Assembly: GCA_049518775.1 (NCBI GenBank)
Contig: JBEKRL010000002.1
Span: 1-64,000 of the forward strand
From: Bog-877 sp049518775
GTDB taxonomy: Bacteria; Chloroflexota; Dormibacteria; Aeolococcales; Bog-877
DNA: 64,000 bases
Direction of reading: 5' to 3'
Each line of letters starts with the position of its first letter. The first letter of the stretch is position 1. The position numbers were made by a program, and so were the translations under genes. Positions 33,852 to 41,860 of this stretch are shown piece after piece. The notes beneath the pieces were generated by a model. The model ran no database searches. It was given only the letters and a program-made list of their open reading frames with translations, and was not told the DNA's origin.

Positions 33852-35042
33852 GTGGTGGAGATCAGCGACCGCCCCAGGTACGCCCACGTCACAATCGCGT
33901 CCAACGCCTTCAAGGGCACTCTGGCCGCGGTGGACGCCTGCCGGGCCATCTCGAAGGGCGTGGCCGATGTGTGGCCGGCGGCGGGTCGCGAGGAGGTCCC
34001 GCTCTCCGATGGTGGCGACGGCTTCCTGGAGACCCTGGTGGCCGCTCGAGGCGGCACAACGGTCGAGTGCCGCGTCAGCGGGCCGCTCCTAGAGCCAGTC
34101 TTAGCGCGTCTGGGCTGGTTGGACCGCGGCGAGCGAGGGGTCGCGGTGGCGGAACTGGCCCGAGTCTGCGGCCTGGTCCTGATTCCATATCCCAGCCCGG
34201 CCAGCGCCGGCCGAGCCAGCACCAGAGGGCTGGGCGAGCTGCTCCAGGTCGCCCTCAGCCAGCATCCCCGGCAGCTGCTGGTCGGGATCGGAGGCAGCTC
34301 CTCGACCGACGGCGGCGCCGGGCTGGCCCAGGCCCTCGGATTCCGGCTCCTCGACCGCGGCGGCCGGCCGGTCCCACCGGGGGGGCTGGGGCTGCTGGAG
34401 CTGGACCGGATCGAGCCTCCCCCGTTCGATCCCGGCTGGGAGGGGGTGGAGGTGGTGGCGGCCTGCGACGTCGACAACCCGCTGCTGGGGAAGCTCGGAG
34501 CCGCGGCCGTGTTCGGCCCTCAGAAGGGTGCCGACCCCGCCATGGTGGGCCGGCTCGACCAGGGGCTGGCCCGGCTGGCCGAGATTGTCTCCCGGGACCT
34601 GGGGCGCCATGGCCTCGGGGACCGGCCGGGGATGGGTGCGGCGGGGGGCACCGGCTTCGGGCTGGCAGCCTTCATGGGCGCCCGACTCGAGAGCGGGGTG
34701 GACCTGGTCGCCGCCGTGGCCGGGCTCGACCGGGCGCTCGGGCGGGCCGACGCGGCCTTCACCGGCGAGGGCCGGTTCGACGAGGCCAGCCTGCACGGCA
34801 AGGTCACCGGCGAGGTCCTCCGCCGGGCCTCCGCCCGCGGGCTCCCCTGCGTGGTGCTGACCGGGCGCGCCGAACCCGGGCCGGAGCTGCTGGTCCAGAA
34901 GATGGGTGGGCGGGTGGTCCGGACCGCGCTCGCCACGGGGCCCTGGTCCGTCCCCGGCCACGCGCAGGCCGCCGCCGAGCTGCGCGCAGCCAGCGCCAGG
35001 GCCTGCCAGGAGCTTGAGGGAATCGCCCCCCGGGTGCGGTAG
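33852..35042 (+). CDS. glycerate kinase (GlxK/GarK type)
   Basis: Phosphorylates D-glycerate, giving 2-phosphoglycerate in the GarK class. The 396 residues match that class: ASNAFKGTLAAVDACRAI, SDGGDGFLETL, AELARVCGL, STRGLGELL, the glycine-rich GIGGSSSTDGGAG, DVDNPLLGKLGAAAVFGPQKGA, GAAGGTGFGLAAFMGA, and TGEGRFDEASLHGKV. Two adjacent GTG codons (33852, 33855) could start it. No ribosome site is seen; TAGATT directly precedes them, so the exact start is uncertain. It may link to glyoxylate metabolism or to a glucose dehydrogenase-based sugar route. Confidence 0.9.
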   Translation: MVEISDRPRYAHVTIASNAFKGTLAAVDACRAISKGVADVWPAAGREEVPLSDGGDGFLETLVAARGGTTVECRVSGPLLEPVLARLGWLDRGERGVAVAELARVCGLVLIPYPSPASAGRASTRGLGELLQVALSQHPRQLLVGIGGSSSTDGGAGLAQALGFRLLDRGGRPVPPGGLGLLELDRIEPPPFDPGWEGVEVVAACDVDNPLLGKLGAAAVFGPQKGADPAMVGRLDQGLARLAEIVSRDLGRHGLGDRPGMGAAGGTGFGLAAFMGARLESGVDLVAAVAGLDRALGRADAAFTGEGRFDEASLHGKVTGEVLRRASARGLPCVVLTGRAEPGPELLVQKMGGRVVRTALATGPWSVPGHAQAAAELRAASARACQELEGIAPRVR

Positions 35043-35067
35043 GCGGTGGTCCGGGTGGGGACGCCGA

Positions 35068-36078
35068 TCAGTAGACCGGGTGACACCACTCCCGGTACTT
35101 CTCGATCTCCCCGCGGACCAGGCTGGAGTAGATCTCGTCGAGCCGGCGTGCGAACGGACCGACCGTCCCGTCGCCCACCGGCCGATGGTCGATCTCCACA
35201 ACCGGGCAGACCTGGGCTGCGGTCGCGCAGAGGATCACCTCGTCGGCGATATAGAGCTCGGTGCGGTCGATCGAGCGCTCGACCAGCGGCAGCCCCAGCT
35301 CCTCGGTCCAGATCTGGATCAGGGTCGCCCTGGTGATCCCCTCGAGGATGTTGTCGGAGACCGGAGGGGTGATCAGGGCCCCCTTGCGGATGATGAAGAG
35401 GTTATCCGCCGAGCCCTCGCAGACATGGCCGTCCTGGCCCAGCAGGATGGCCTCGTCCACGCCGTTGTCGAAGGCCTCCGTCTTGGCCAGGGCGGAGTTG
35501 ATGTAGACCCCGGTTACCTTGGCCCGGGCCGGCGCAGCGTTATCGTCGACCCGCCGCCAGCTGGACACCATGCAGCGCAGCCCCCGAGAGCGGTCGTGGT
35601 ACTCCCCGAAAGGCTGGGCATAGATGAGGAATCCGTCCTCGAGGTCGTGGAGCCTGACCCCGATCTCCTCGGAGGCCTTGTACACCAAGGGCCGGATGTA
35701 GGTGTCGGTCCGGAAGCGATTGCGCCGGAGCAGGTCCACCGTGATCTCGGTCAGCTCATCGGCTGAGTGGGGCAGGGCCATCCGCAGGATGGACGCGGAC
35801 TGGCGCAGGCGCTGAAAGTGGTCTCGGGCCCGGAAGACGTAGAGCTGCTCTCGCGGGGCGCTCCAGAAGGCACGGATCCCCTCAAAACAGCCGGTACCGT
35901 AGTGGAGGGCATGGGTCATCACCCCGATGTGGGCGTCGCGGTAGCGGCGCGGCTCGCCCTCGAAGAAGACCCAGGCCTCCTGCTGGTCGAAGGCTGGTCC
36001 CTGGCCAGCGGCGGAGGCCTCAGCCTTTGCAGCAGGCGGGGCCGGGGCTGATCCAACGGTCCGTTCGTGGGCAGCCAA
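35068..36078 (-). CDS. ilvE: branched-chain amino acid aminotransferase
   Basis: A PLP class IV aminotransferase carrying out the last step of leucine, isoleucine and valine synthesis. The core runs from AWVFFEGEPRRYRDAHIGVM through HYGTGCFEGIRAF, YIRPLVYKASEEIGV and VTGVYINSALAKTEAFDNG (PLP lysine in the AKTEA segment). It continues with EGSADNLFIIRKG and EGITRATLIQI, ending GEIEKYREWCHPVY. The TTG at 36078 is chosen because AGGAGGG lies five bases upstream. It gives 336 residues, about 30 more than the E. coli enzyme, as a flexible Ala-rich N-terminal arm. It converges with the glycerate kinase gene (25-bp gap). Confidence 0.94.
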   Translation of the reverse strand: MAAHERTVGSAPAPPAAKAEASAAGQGPAFDQQEAWVFFEGEPRRYRDAHIGVMTHALHYGTGCFEGIRAFWSAPREQLYVFRARDHFQRLRQSASILRMALPHSADELTEITVDLLRRNRFRTDTYIRPLVYKASEEIGVRLHDLEDGFLIYAQPFGEYHDRSRGLRCMVSSWRRVDDNAAPARAKVTGVYINSALAKTEAFDNGVDEAILLGQDGHVCEGSADNLFIIRKGALITPPVSDNILEGITRATLIQIWTEELGLPLVERSIDRTELYIADEVILCATAAQVCPVVEIDHRPVGDGTVGPFARRLDEIYSSLVRGEIEKYREWCHPVY

Positions 36079-36201
36079 TGCAACCCTCCTGGAACTCTGG
36101 CGGACCACCTCCCAACGCAACCGGCGGCCAGTATACGCGCGCCCTTCGGGGCCGGCCCCTAGGGCCCGGATTCCCCGCCGGGCGCTGACCGGGGCCGGTG
36201 A

Positions 36202-36207
36202 TACCAT
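36202..36207 (+). promoter_or_regulatory. candidate -10 box of yvcK (near-leaderless)
   Basis: TACCAT lies 11 nt before the ATG at 36219 on the plus strand. With a start at +7 the leader would be about 4 nt, consistent with no ribosome binding site before this ATG. Confidence 0.35.
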
Positions 36208-36218
36208 CCGGCCAAGTC

Positions 36219-37508
36219 ATGCGAACGCCACGGCTAGGTTCGGGCGTCACGCGCTGGTTGACTCCCGGTCTCCACGTCAAGCGCTGGCTCGGCGTGACCA
36301 TCGTCGCGATCGTGGGGATCAGCCTGGGGATCAGCTACGCCCTGCGTGCCTTCTACCAGACCGCCTCCCTGCCCGCGTTCACCTACAACCTCACCCTGCA
36401 GTTCTGGCCCCGCTGGGTCAGGGCCACGATCTTCGTGCTGCTCGGGCTAGCGCTCCTCGGCCTGGGCATGTACAAGCTCACCCGCTCCTTGCTCAGCCCG
36501 TTCGTCCCCGGCGGCGACAAGGCGCTGGTGGAGCGGCTCTACGACTTCCGCCGCCTCCAGAAGGGTCCGCGGATCGTGGCCGTGGGTGGGGGCACCGGGC
36601 TCTCCACCCTGCTGCGCGGGATCAAGCGTCACAGCGGCAACGTCACGGCCCTGGTCACGGTCGCCGACGACGGGGGCAGCTCGGGAAGGCTGAGATCCGA
36701 GTACCAGATCCCGCCCCCGGGTGACTTCCGTCAGTGCCTCACCGCCCTGGCCGACGTGGAGCCGCTCATGGCCGAACTCTTCCAGTACCGCTTCCAGGAG
36801 GGGTCACTCAGCGGCCACTCCTTCGGGAACCTGTTCATCATGGCCATGACCAACATCACCGGCGACTTCGAGCACGCGCTGAGGGAGTCGGGTCGGGTGC
36901 TGGCGGTGCGGGGGCAGATCGTTCCCACCACCCTGGAGTCCGTCACCCTCTGCGCCATCGCCGGAAGTGAGGTGCTGGTGGGCGAGTCCAAGGTTCCCAC
37001 CGGCAAGGCACCGATCCAGCGGGTCTTTCTGGTCCCCGAGCATCCCCGTCTCAACCCCGAAGCCCAGCTCGCGATCATGAACGCGGAGCTGGTCGTGATC
37101 GGCCCCGGCAGCCTCTACACCAGCCTGCTTCCCAACCTCCTTGTCGATGGGATGATCGAGGCCCTGCGCTCCACGCCCGCGATCAAGGTCTACGTCTGCA
37201 ACGTGGCCACCCAGGCCGGCGAGACCAGCGGCTACTCGGTCTACGACCACGTCGAGGCGCTGGAGCGCTACGTGGGAAACGGCCTCTTCGACTACGTGGT
37301 CGCCAACAGCAACCTCAGCCTCCCACTCTCGCCCACCGCCCGGGAGGCCGGCGTGCACCGGGTCGCCTTCGACCGCCGCCAGGTGACCAGCAACGGCTCC
37401 CGGACCAAGTACGTCCTAGGCGACCTGGCCTCCCCCACGTTCACCACCCATCACGATCCGGACAAGCTGGCCCGCCTGCTCATGAAGCGGGTCTGGTCCA
37501 AGAGCTAG
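36219..37508 (+). CDS. yvcK: YvcK/CofD-family protein with two N-terminal membrane helices
   Basis: YvcK (GlmR/CuvA) binds UDP-GlcNAc and controls central carbon flow and cell-wall synthesis. The 429 residues start with two membrane helices (about 22-42 and 66-88). The Rossmann-like CofD domain follows: IVAVGGGTGLSTLLRGIKRH, TVADDGGSSGRLR, PPGDFRQCLTAL, SGHSFGNLFIMAM, IGPGSLYTSLLPNLLV and YVCNVATQAGETSGY. B. subtilis YvcK lacks the membrane part, so here the protein is tethered to the membrane, where peptidoglycan precursors are finished. It converges on ddl with only 6 bp between, and ddl and murF are cell-wall genes too. Confidence 0.9.
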   Translation: MRTPRLGSGVTRWLTPGLHVKRWLGVTIVAIVGISLGISYALRAFYQTASLPAFTYNLTLQFWPRWVRATIFVLLGLALLGLGMYKLTRSLLSPFVPGGDKALVERLYDFRRLQKGPRIVAVGGGTGLSTLLRGIKRHSGNVTALVTVADDGGSSGRLRSEYQIPPPGDFRQCLTALADVEPLMAELFQYRFQEGSLSGHSFGNLFIMAMTNITGDFEHALRESGRVLAVRGQIVPTTLESVTLCAIAGSEVLVGESKVPTGKAPIQRVFLVPEHPRLNPEAQLAIMNAELVVIGPGSLYTSLLPNLLVDGMIEALRSTPAIKVYVCNVATQAGETSGYSVYDHVEALERYVGNGLFDYVVANSNLSLPLSPTAREAGVHRVAFDRRQVTSNGSRTKYVLGDLASPTFTTHHDPDKLARLLMKRVWSKS

Positions 37509-37514
37509 TCGGCG

Positions 37515-38678
37515 CTAGCCCTTTCCCAGCACCTGGTCCGGGGCGAGAAGGTTCTGGGGCAGGGTGAGGGTACGGTGCTCAACCGCCTCCAGCGCCTCTT
37601 GGACCAGCTCCTCGAGCAAAGCTGGGAAGGGCACCCCGCTGGCCTCCCAGAGGTAGAAGGCCAGAGAGCCGGGGAGGGTGTTGACCTCGTTGACGTAGAG
37701 CTCGCCCGTCTCCGAGAGGAGGAAGTCGACCCGGGCCGACCCCGCACATCCGAGCGCGTCGAACGCCCGGACCGCCAGCCGCTGGACCTCCGCCCGGGTG
37801 GCCTCAGGGATCGCGGCCGGGAGCTCGCGCCGGGGGTCGCCGGAGCTGGCCTTGGCGCCGGCCCGCTTGCCTCCCGCTGACAGCGGCCCGGCCCGCTTGC
37901 CCTGGCCGGCGTACTTGTCCGCGTAGCTGAGAGGGCCGGTGCCCTTGACGGGCCGCTCCACCTCCGAGAAGCGGGGCTCGCGCAGCTTCACCGCGCAGTT
38001 CAGGTCCATCGCGCCCGGCACGGCCGGCTCCAGTACCAGTCCGGTGTCGTACTCCAGGGCCAGTTCCGCCGCCCGCGCCAGCTCGAGCTCGTCGCCAGCC
38101 AGTCCCACCCCCACGCTGGAACCGCCCCGGTTGGGCTTGACCACAACCGGGAAGCCGAGCTGCGCGGCCACCCGCCGCGCCTGCTCAGCATCACCCGCCG
38201 CCAGGGAGGGTACCGCGGGCAGTCCCGCCGCCCGCAGCACCTGCTTGGAGCGGAGCTTGTCCATGGCCAGCGCGGCCGCCAGGGTGCCGCTCCCCACCTG
38301 GGGCAACCGGGCCATGGCCGCCAGGCCGGCCAGGTTGCCGTCCTCGCCGAAGGTCCCGTGCAGGAGGGGGAAGAGCACCAGGTCGCCCAGCTCCCGGGGC
38401 CGGCCCAGGAGGGAGCCGCCTCCGACCAGGAGCTGGCCCTTGGCGAGGTCGAGGAGCACCGTCCCTCCCTCCTCCGGGAGCCGCTTTCGGAAGGTGGCCA
38501 GATCAGTGAAGCTGGGGTGGGTGAGCCAGCGTCCCTGCTTGGTGATGTAGATGGGGATGAGCCGGGCCCCCAGCTCGGCCAGCACCGGCATCGCCTGGCA
38601 GGCGGTGATGATGCTGATCTCGTGCTCCACCGAGCGGGAGCCGAAGACCGGAGCCACGGTCACCCCGGAGAGGCTCAT
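37515..38678 (-). CDS. ddl: D-alanine--D-alanine ligase with unusual loop insertion
   Basis: Makes D-Ala-D-Ala for peptidoglycan. The 387 residues show VAPVFGSRSVEHEISI, FPLLHGTFGEDGNLAG, AMDKLRSKQVL, ATP-grasp VKPNRGGSSVGVG, EPAVPGAMDLNCAV, ARVDFLLSE and NEVNTLPGS. After SYADKY there is an insertion of about 20 residues containing two KRAG units (GQGKRAG and GGKRAGAK), replacing the short omega-loop segment seen in other Ddl enzymes. The start is the ATG at 38678, which overlaps the murF stop by 4 bp (ATGA). The longer upstream frame is only the shadow of murF. Confidence 0.93.
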   Translation of the reverse strand: MSLSGVTVAPVFGSRSVEHEISIITACQAMPVLAELGARLIPIYITKQGRWLTHPSFTDLATFRKRLPEEGGTVLLDLAKGQLLVGGGSLLGRPRELGDLVLFPLLHGTFGEDGNLAGLAAMARLPQVGSGTLAAALAMDKLRSKQVLRAAGLPAVPSLAAGDAEQARRVAAQLGFPVVVKPNRGGSSVGVGLAGDELELARAAELALEYDTGLVLEPAVPGAMDLNCAVKLREPRFSEVERPVKGTGPLSYADKYAGQGKRAGPLSAGGKRAGAKASSGDPRRELPAAIPEATRAEVQRLAVRAFDALGCAGSARVDFLLSETGELYVNEVNTLPGSLAFYLWEASGVPFPALLEELVQEALEAVEHRTLTLPQNLLAPDQVLGKG

Positions 38679-40255
38679 CCCAGCTCCAGGAAGGAGTCGG
38701 GGAGGTCGTTCTCGAAGAGGACCACGCTGCCGGCCCCGGCCACCTCGGGAAGCCGCCTCTGGGCCTCGTCCAGGTCGGTCACGACGGTGAGCTGCTGGGC
38801 TGGGTAGCCCGCCTCGCGGAGCCCAGCCGCCACCGCCGCCGACTGCCTGGGGCCGACCAGGATCACGTGCGAGCACACCTCGGCGGCCCGCCTTCCCAGC
38901 TCGCGCATGCTCTGCTCCTGCAGTGGGCCCAGCTCCACGAACCCCGGGGTCACCAGCACCCGACGCTGGCCGGGCAGGACCGCCAGCAGCCGGAGCGCCT
39001 CGGCGGCCCCGTCGGGGTTCGAATTGTAGGCGTCGTCGATGATAGTGATGCCCCCGACCTGGCTCACCTCGAGCCGGTGCGGGGCCCCGGTCAGGCCGGC
39101 GGTCCGCTCCTGCAGCCGGGCAGCGGGTATCCCCAGCTCGGCCGCCACCGCCCAGGCGCAGAGCAGGTCACCCACGATCGGCTCGCCGTGGACCGGCACC
39201 ACCAGACGCAGGTCCTCCCCCTCCGAGCCCCGGAGCCGGAAGCTGGAGCCCTCGGGGGCGACGCTCATCTCCTCGGCCCACCAGCGATCTCCCGCCCTCC
39301 CCACCCAGACCGGCCTGGCCAGGAGCCCAGCGGTCAGGGCGGCGCGCTCTTCCACAGTGCTGGGAGCCACCGCGACCCCGTCCGGCGGAAGCGCCGAAAA
39401 CAGCTCGGACTTGGCCTGGGCGATCCGCTGCCTGGTGCCGAAGCGCTCCAGGTGCATCACCCCCACCGCGGTGACGATGCCCATCTGGGGGTGGGTGAAG
39501 GAGCAGATCTCGGCGATCTCGCCGGGACGGTAGGCGCCCATCTCGACCACCGCGTAGCGATGCTCGGGGCGGAGCCCCTCGTTGATGGCCCGGCAGACCC
39601 CCAAGGTGGTGTTGAAGCTCTGAGGGGTGGCGAAGCAGGGATTCTCAGGGGAGTCCAGCAGCTGCTGGAGGAAGAGCTTGGCGGTGGTCTTCCCGTAGCT
39701 CCCGGTGATCCCGATCACCAGAGGTCCGAGATCCCGGATCCGGGACGCCGCCTCGGCCATGTAGCGGCGCCGCCGGCGGCGCAGTGAGGGCGTCATCAAG
39801 CCCTCGGCGAGGGTCAGTGCGGCCACCAGCACCAGGTCGATGAGCCCAATGGCGAGCGCGCCCGGCCAGCCGCTCCAGAGGGAGACGAAGAGCGCGGCCA
39901 GGGTGAGGAGGCCAGCCAGCACCGCGAGCCGCCGAGCCCTGCCGGTCCAGCGCAGCTCCCCCCGCTTGCCGAAGGGACGGTTGGTGAAGAACGGCAGCAG
40001 CGCCGCCAGCAGCAACGGCACCGCGGCCCCCTGCCGGCTCGGACCGAAGGCCGCCGCGGCCAGGGCGGCCCCCCCCAGGAGTAGGGCCAGCTGCCAGCGC
40101 CAGTTGGCCGAGACCCGGCGCCGGAAGGTCCGCAGCAGCCGGCTGGGCTGGTACTCGTCCAACTGGTACAGGTACAGCCAGCCTTCGAAGCGGGCCCGGC
40201 CGGAGGCGGCGGCGAGGATGGTCAGCGCCAGGGCCTGCCAGAGCGGGAGTGTCAC
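38675..40255 (-). CDS. murF: MurF-like Mur ligase with N-terminal membrane domain
   Basis: Adds D-Ala-D-Ala to UDP-MurNAc-tripeptide. The protein has about 526 residues, against about 450 in soluble MurF. The first 160 residues contain five hydrophobic segments (such as PLWQALALTILAAASG, LALLLGGAALAAAAFG, LAIGLIDLVLVAALTLAEG). The ligase part follows, with ATP loop VIGITGSYGKTTAK, FNTTLGVCRAINEG, VVEMGAYRPGEIAEI, GVMHLERFG, RLEVSQVGGITIIDDAYNSNP and the C-terminal domain. It lies directly before ddl, which supports MurF rather than another Mur ligase. The GTG start at 40255 lies 4 nt after the hydrolase stop (TGATCCCGTG), so it is probably translationally coupled. Confidence 0.88.
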   Translation of the reverse strand: MTLPLWQALALTILAAASGRARFEGWLYLYQLDEYQPSRLLRTFRRRVSANWRWQLALLLGGAALAAAAFGPSRQGAAVPLLLAALLPFFTNRPFGKRGELRWTGRARRLAVLAGLLTLAALFVSLWSGWPGALAIGLIDLVLVAALTLAEGLMTPSLRRRRRRYMAEAASRIRDLGPLVIGITGSYGKTTAKLFLQQLLDSPENPCFATPQSFNTTLGVCRAINEGLRPEHRYAVVEMGAYRPGEIAEICSFTHPQMGIVTAVGVMHLERFGTRQRIAQAKSELFSALPPDGVAVAPSTVEERAALTAGLLARPVWVGRAGDRWWAEEMSVAPEGSSFRLRGSEGEDLRLVVPVHGEPIVGDLLCAWAVAAELGIPAARLQERTAGLTGAPHRLEVSQVGGITIIDDAYNSNPDGAAEALRLLAVLPGQRRVLVTPGFVELGPLQEQSMRELGRRAAEVCSHVILVGPRQSAAVAAGLREAGYPAQQLTVVTDLDEAQRRLPEVAGAGSVVLFENDLPDSFLELG

Positions 40256-40259
40256 GGGA

Positions 40260-41069
40260 TCAGAGTGTGGCGTCGACGAAGGAGTCGAGCACTGCCGCGA
40301 ACCGCCCCGGCTCGTCGACGAAGGGGAAATGTCCACTGGACTCGAACTCCACCAGCTCGGAGCTGGTGATCAGCTGGCGGAGCCTGAGCCCGTAGGGATC
40401 GAGGGGCAGCTCCTGGTCTCTGGCCCCCCAGACGATGAGAGTCGGTACCGAGATCCGGGCCGCCGTCCCGCTCAGGTCCTCCTGGACGGCGTGCACCAGG
40501 GTCGGTCGCAGGGCGCCGGCCGCCCGGTAGTCGGCCGAGCCCATTCGCTGGCGCAACCACTCGACAGCGGACTCAGCGGCCCGCCCGGGCAGCACCGCCT
40601 CGGCGCTGGCCCGGAGCGCCCGGAAGACCCGAACCCGCGCCCCCACGACACCCCGGTTGGGGAAGCGCACGCCCGAGGCGTCGCACAGGACCAGCCGGTC
40701 CACGGTGACCCCGGGCTCGCCGGCCAGCCGAATGGAGACGCTGCCACCGTAGGAGTGGCCGACAAGGCTGATCTGGCTCCAGCCCCGGAGGCGGACCATC
40801 TCCCGCACCAGGTCGGCATACCCGGAGGTGGTCCAGAGGGTCTCGCCCTGGGGGGACTGGCCGAACCCCGGGAGGTCGGGCGCGAGGATCCGCCTGCGGG
40901 TGCGGCAGAGCCGCATCAGCCCGGTGAAGGTGGAGGCGCTGGCGCCCCAACCGTGGAGCAGCAGCACCGGAGGGTCCGCCCCCTCCCGTTCCAGCCAGGA
41001 GACAGGCTGCTCCCCGACCGCGGCACTGTGCCGGGTGGGCGCCACCGAGCCGGGCCACGCATTCGGCAT
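40260..41069 (-). CDS. alpha/beta hydrolase
   Basis: A 269-residue hydrolase fold with an oxyanion motif (LLLHGWGASASTF), DLPGFGQS, the nucleophile elbow LVGHSYGGSVS (Ser), a probable acid Asp in IVWGARDQELPLD, and the catalytic His in SSGHFPFVDEP. A cap domain sits near 140-200. The substrate is unknown; the fold suits esters, amides or C-C bonds. As first gene of the hydrolase-murF-ddl operon it may act on a cell-wall or lipid ester, which is only suggested by position. The start at 41069 is in a region with no clear ribosome site. Confidence 0.85.
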   Translation of the reverse strand: MPNAWPGSVAPTRHSAAVGEQPVSWLEREGADPPVLLLHGWGASASTFTGLMRLCRTRRRILAPDLPGFGQSPQGETLWTTSGYADLVREMVRLRGWSQISLVGHSYGGSVSIRLAGEPGVTVDRLVLCDASGVRFPNRGVVGARVRVFRALRASAEAVLPGRAAESAVEWLRQRMGSADYRAAGALRPTLVHAVQEDLSGTAARISVPTLIVWGARDQELPLDPYGLRLRQLITSSELVEFESSGHFPFVDEPGRFAAVLDSFVDATL

Positions 41070-41080
41070 CGGCGCCCGAG

Positions 41081-41098
41081 TCTAAGCCATGTCTAAGC
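41081..41098. promoter_or_regulatory. direct repeat TCTAAGC, candidate response-regulator site
   Basis: TCTAAGC occurs at 41081-41087 and again at 41092-41098, an 11-bp spacing, i.e. one helical turn. This is the arrangement bound by OmpR/PhoB-type regulators. It lies between the divergent hydrolase gene and the OmpR-type regulator gene, about 45 bp before that gene's -10 box, suggesting autoregulation. Confidence 0.5.
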
Positions 41099-41142
41099 AA
41101 GCCCCCGCGCCGGGGGTGGTCTGATCTGGCAATGCCCCGACC

Positions 41143-41148
41143 TATAAT
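41143..41148 (+). promoter_or_regulatory. -10 box (TATAAT) of the two-component operon, leaderless start
   Basis: A perfect TATAAT ends 10 nt before the ATG at 41159. An upstream in-frame ATG at 41132 lies before this box and would not be in the transcript, so 41159 is the better start. The -35 region is weak. Confidence 0.6.
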
Positions 41149-41158
41149 CCCGCCAGCC

Positions 41159-41860
41159 ATGCCCGAAGAGGTGACTGGCCGGCGCCCGGGCCTACCCCGG
41201 GTGCTGGTGGTCGACGACGAGCCGGCGATCACCGATTTCATCAGGCTCGGGCTGAGCCGTGAAGGCTTCGAGGTGGAGACCGCCGGCGACGGCCGGGCCG
41301 CCCTGACCGTGGTCGACCGCTTCGCCCCCGACGTCGTCGTGCTGGACGTGATGATGCCCCGAATGGACGGCATCTCCCTCACCAAGGAGCTGGCCGGCGA
41401 CCCTCGGCGAGGGCTGGTGATCCTCAGCGCCCGGGACGAGACCCGGGATCGCATCCGCGGCCTCGAGGTCGGCGCCGACGATTACCTCGGCAAGCCGTTC
41501 GAGTTCGAGGAGCTGCTGGCCCGGGTCCGGGCGGTCCTCCGCCGCCGCCAGCCTGAGCAGGCGGCGGTGCTTCGGGTGGGCACCCTGGAGCTGGACCGCA
41601 GCACCCGCCGGGTCCTCAGCGAGGGGTCTGAGATCGACCTCTCCACCCGCGAGTTCGACCTGCTTGCCTACTTCATGGAGCACCGTGGCGAGGTGCTGGC
41701 CCGCGACCGGATCCTCAACGCGGTCTGGGGAGTCTCCTTCTACGGGGATGAGAACAACCTCGAGGTCTACGTCCGCTACCTGCGTGTCAAGCTGGGCGAT
41801 CCCGAGCGTCGCCTGATCCAGACCGTCCGCGGGGTGGGCTATCGCCTTGCCGACGACTGA
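41159..41860 (+). CDS. OmpR/MprA-type response regulator
   Basis: A 233-residue regulator with a receiver domain (VLVVDDEPAITDFIRLGL, Asp63 in VVVLDVMMPRMDG, Lys in DDYLGKPFEFEELL) and a winged-helix DNA-binding domain (IDLSTREFDLLAYFMEHRGE to IQTVRGVGYRLAD). It overlaps the following kinase gene by 14 bp. The TATAAT box just before the ATG suggests a leaderless mRNA. The direct repeat upstream suggests control by an OmpR-type protein, perhaps itself. Confidence 0.95.
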   Translation: MPEEVTGRRPGLPRVLVVDDEPAITDFIRLGLSREGFEVETAGDGRAALTVVDRFAPDVVVLDVMMPRMDGISLTKELAGDPRRGLVILSARDETRDRIRGLEVGADDYLGKPFEFEELLARVRAVLRRRQPEQAAVLRVGTLELDRSTRRVLSEGSEIDLSTREFDLLAYFMEHRGEVLARDRILNAVWGVSFYGDENNLEVYVRYLRVKLGDPERRLIQTVRGVGYRLADD

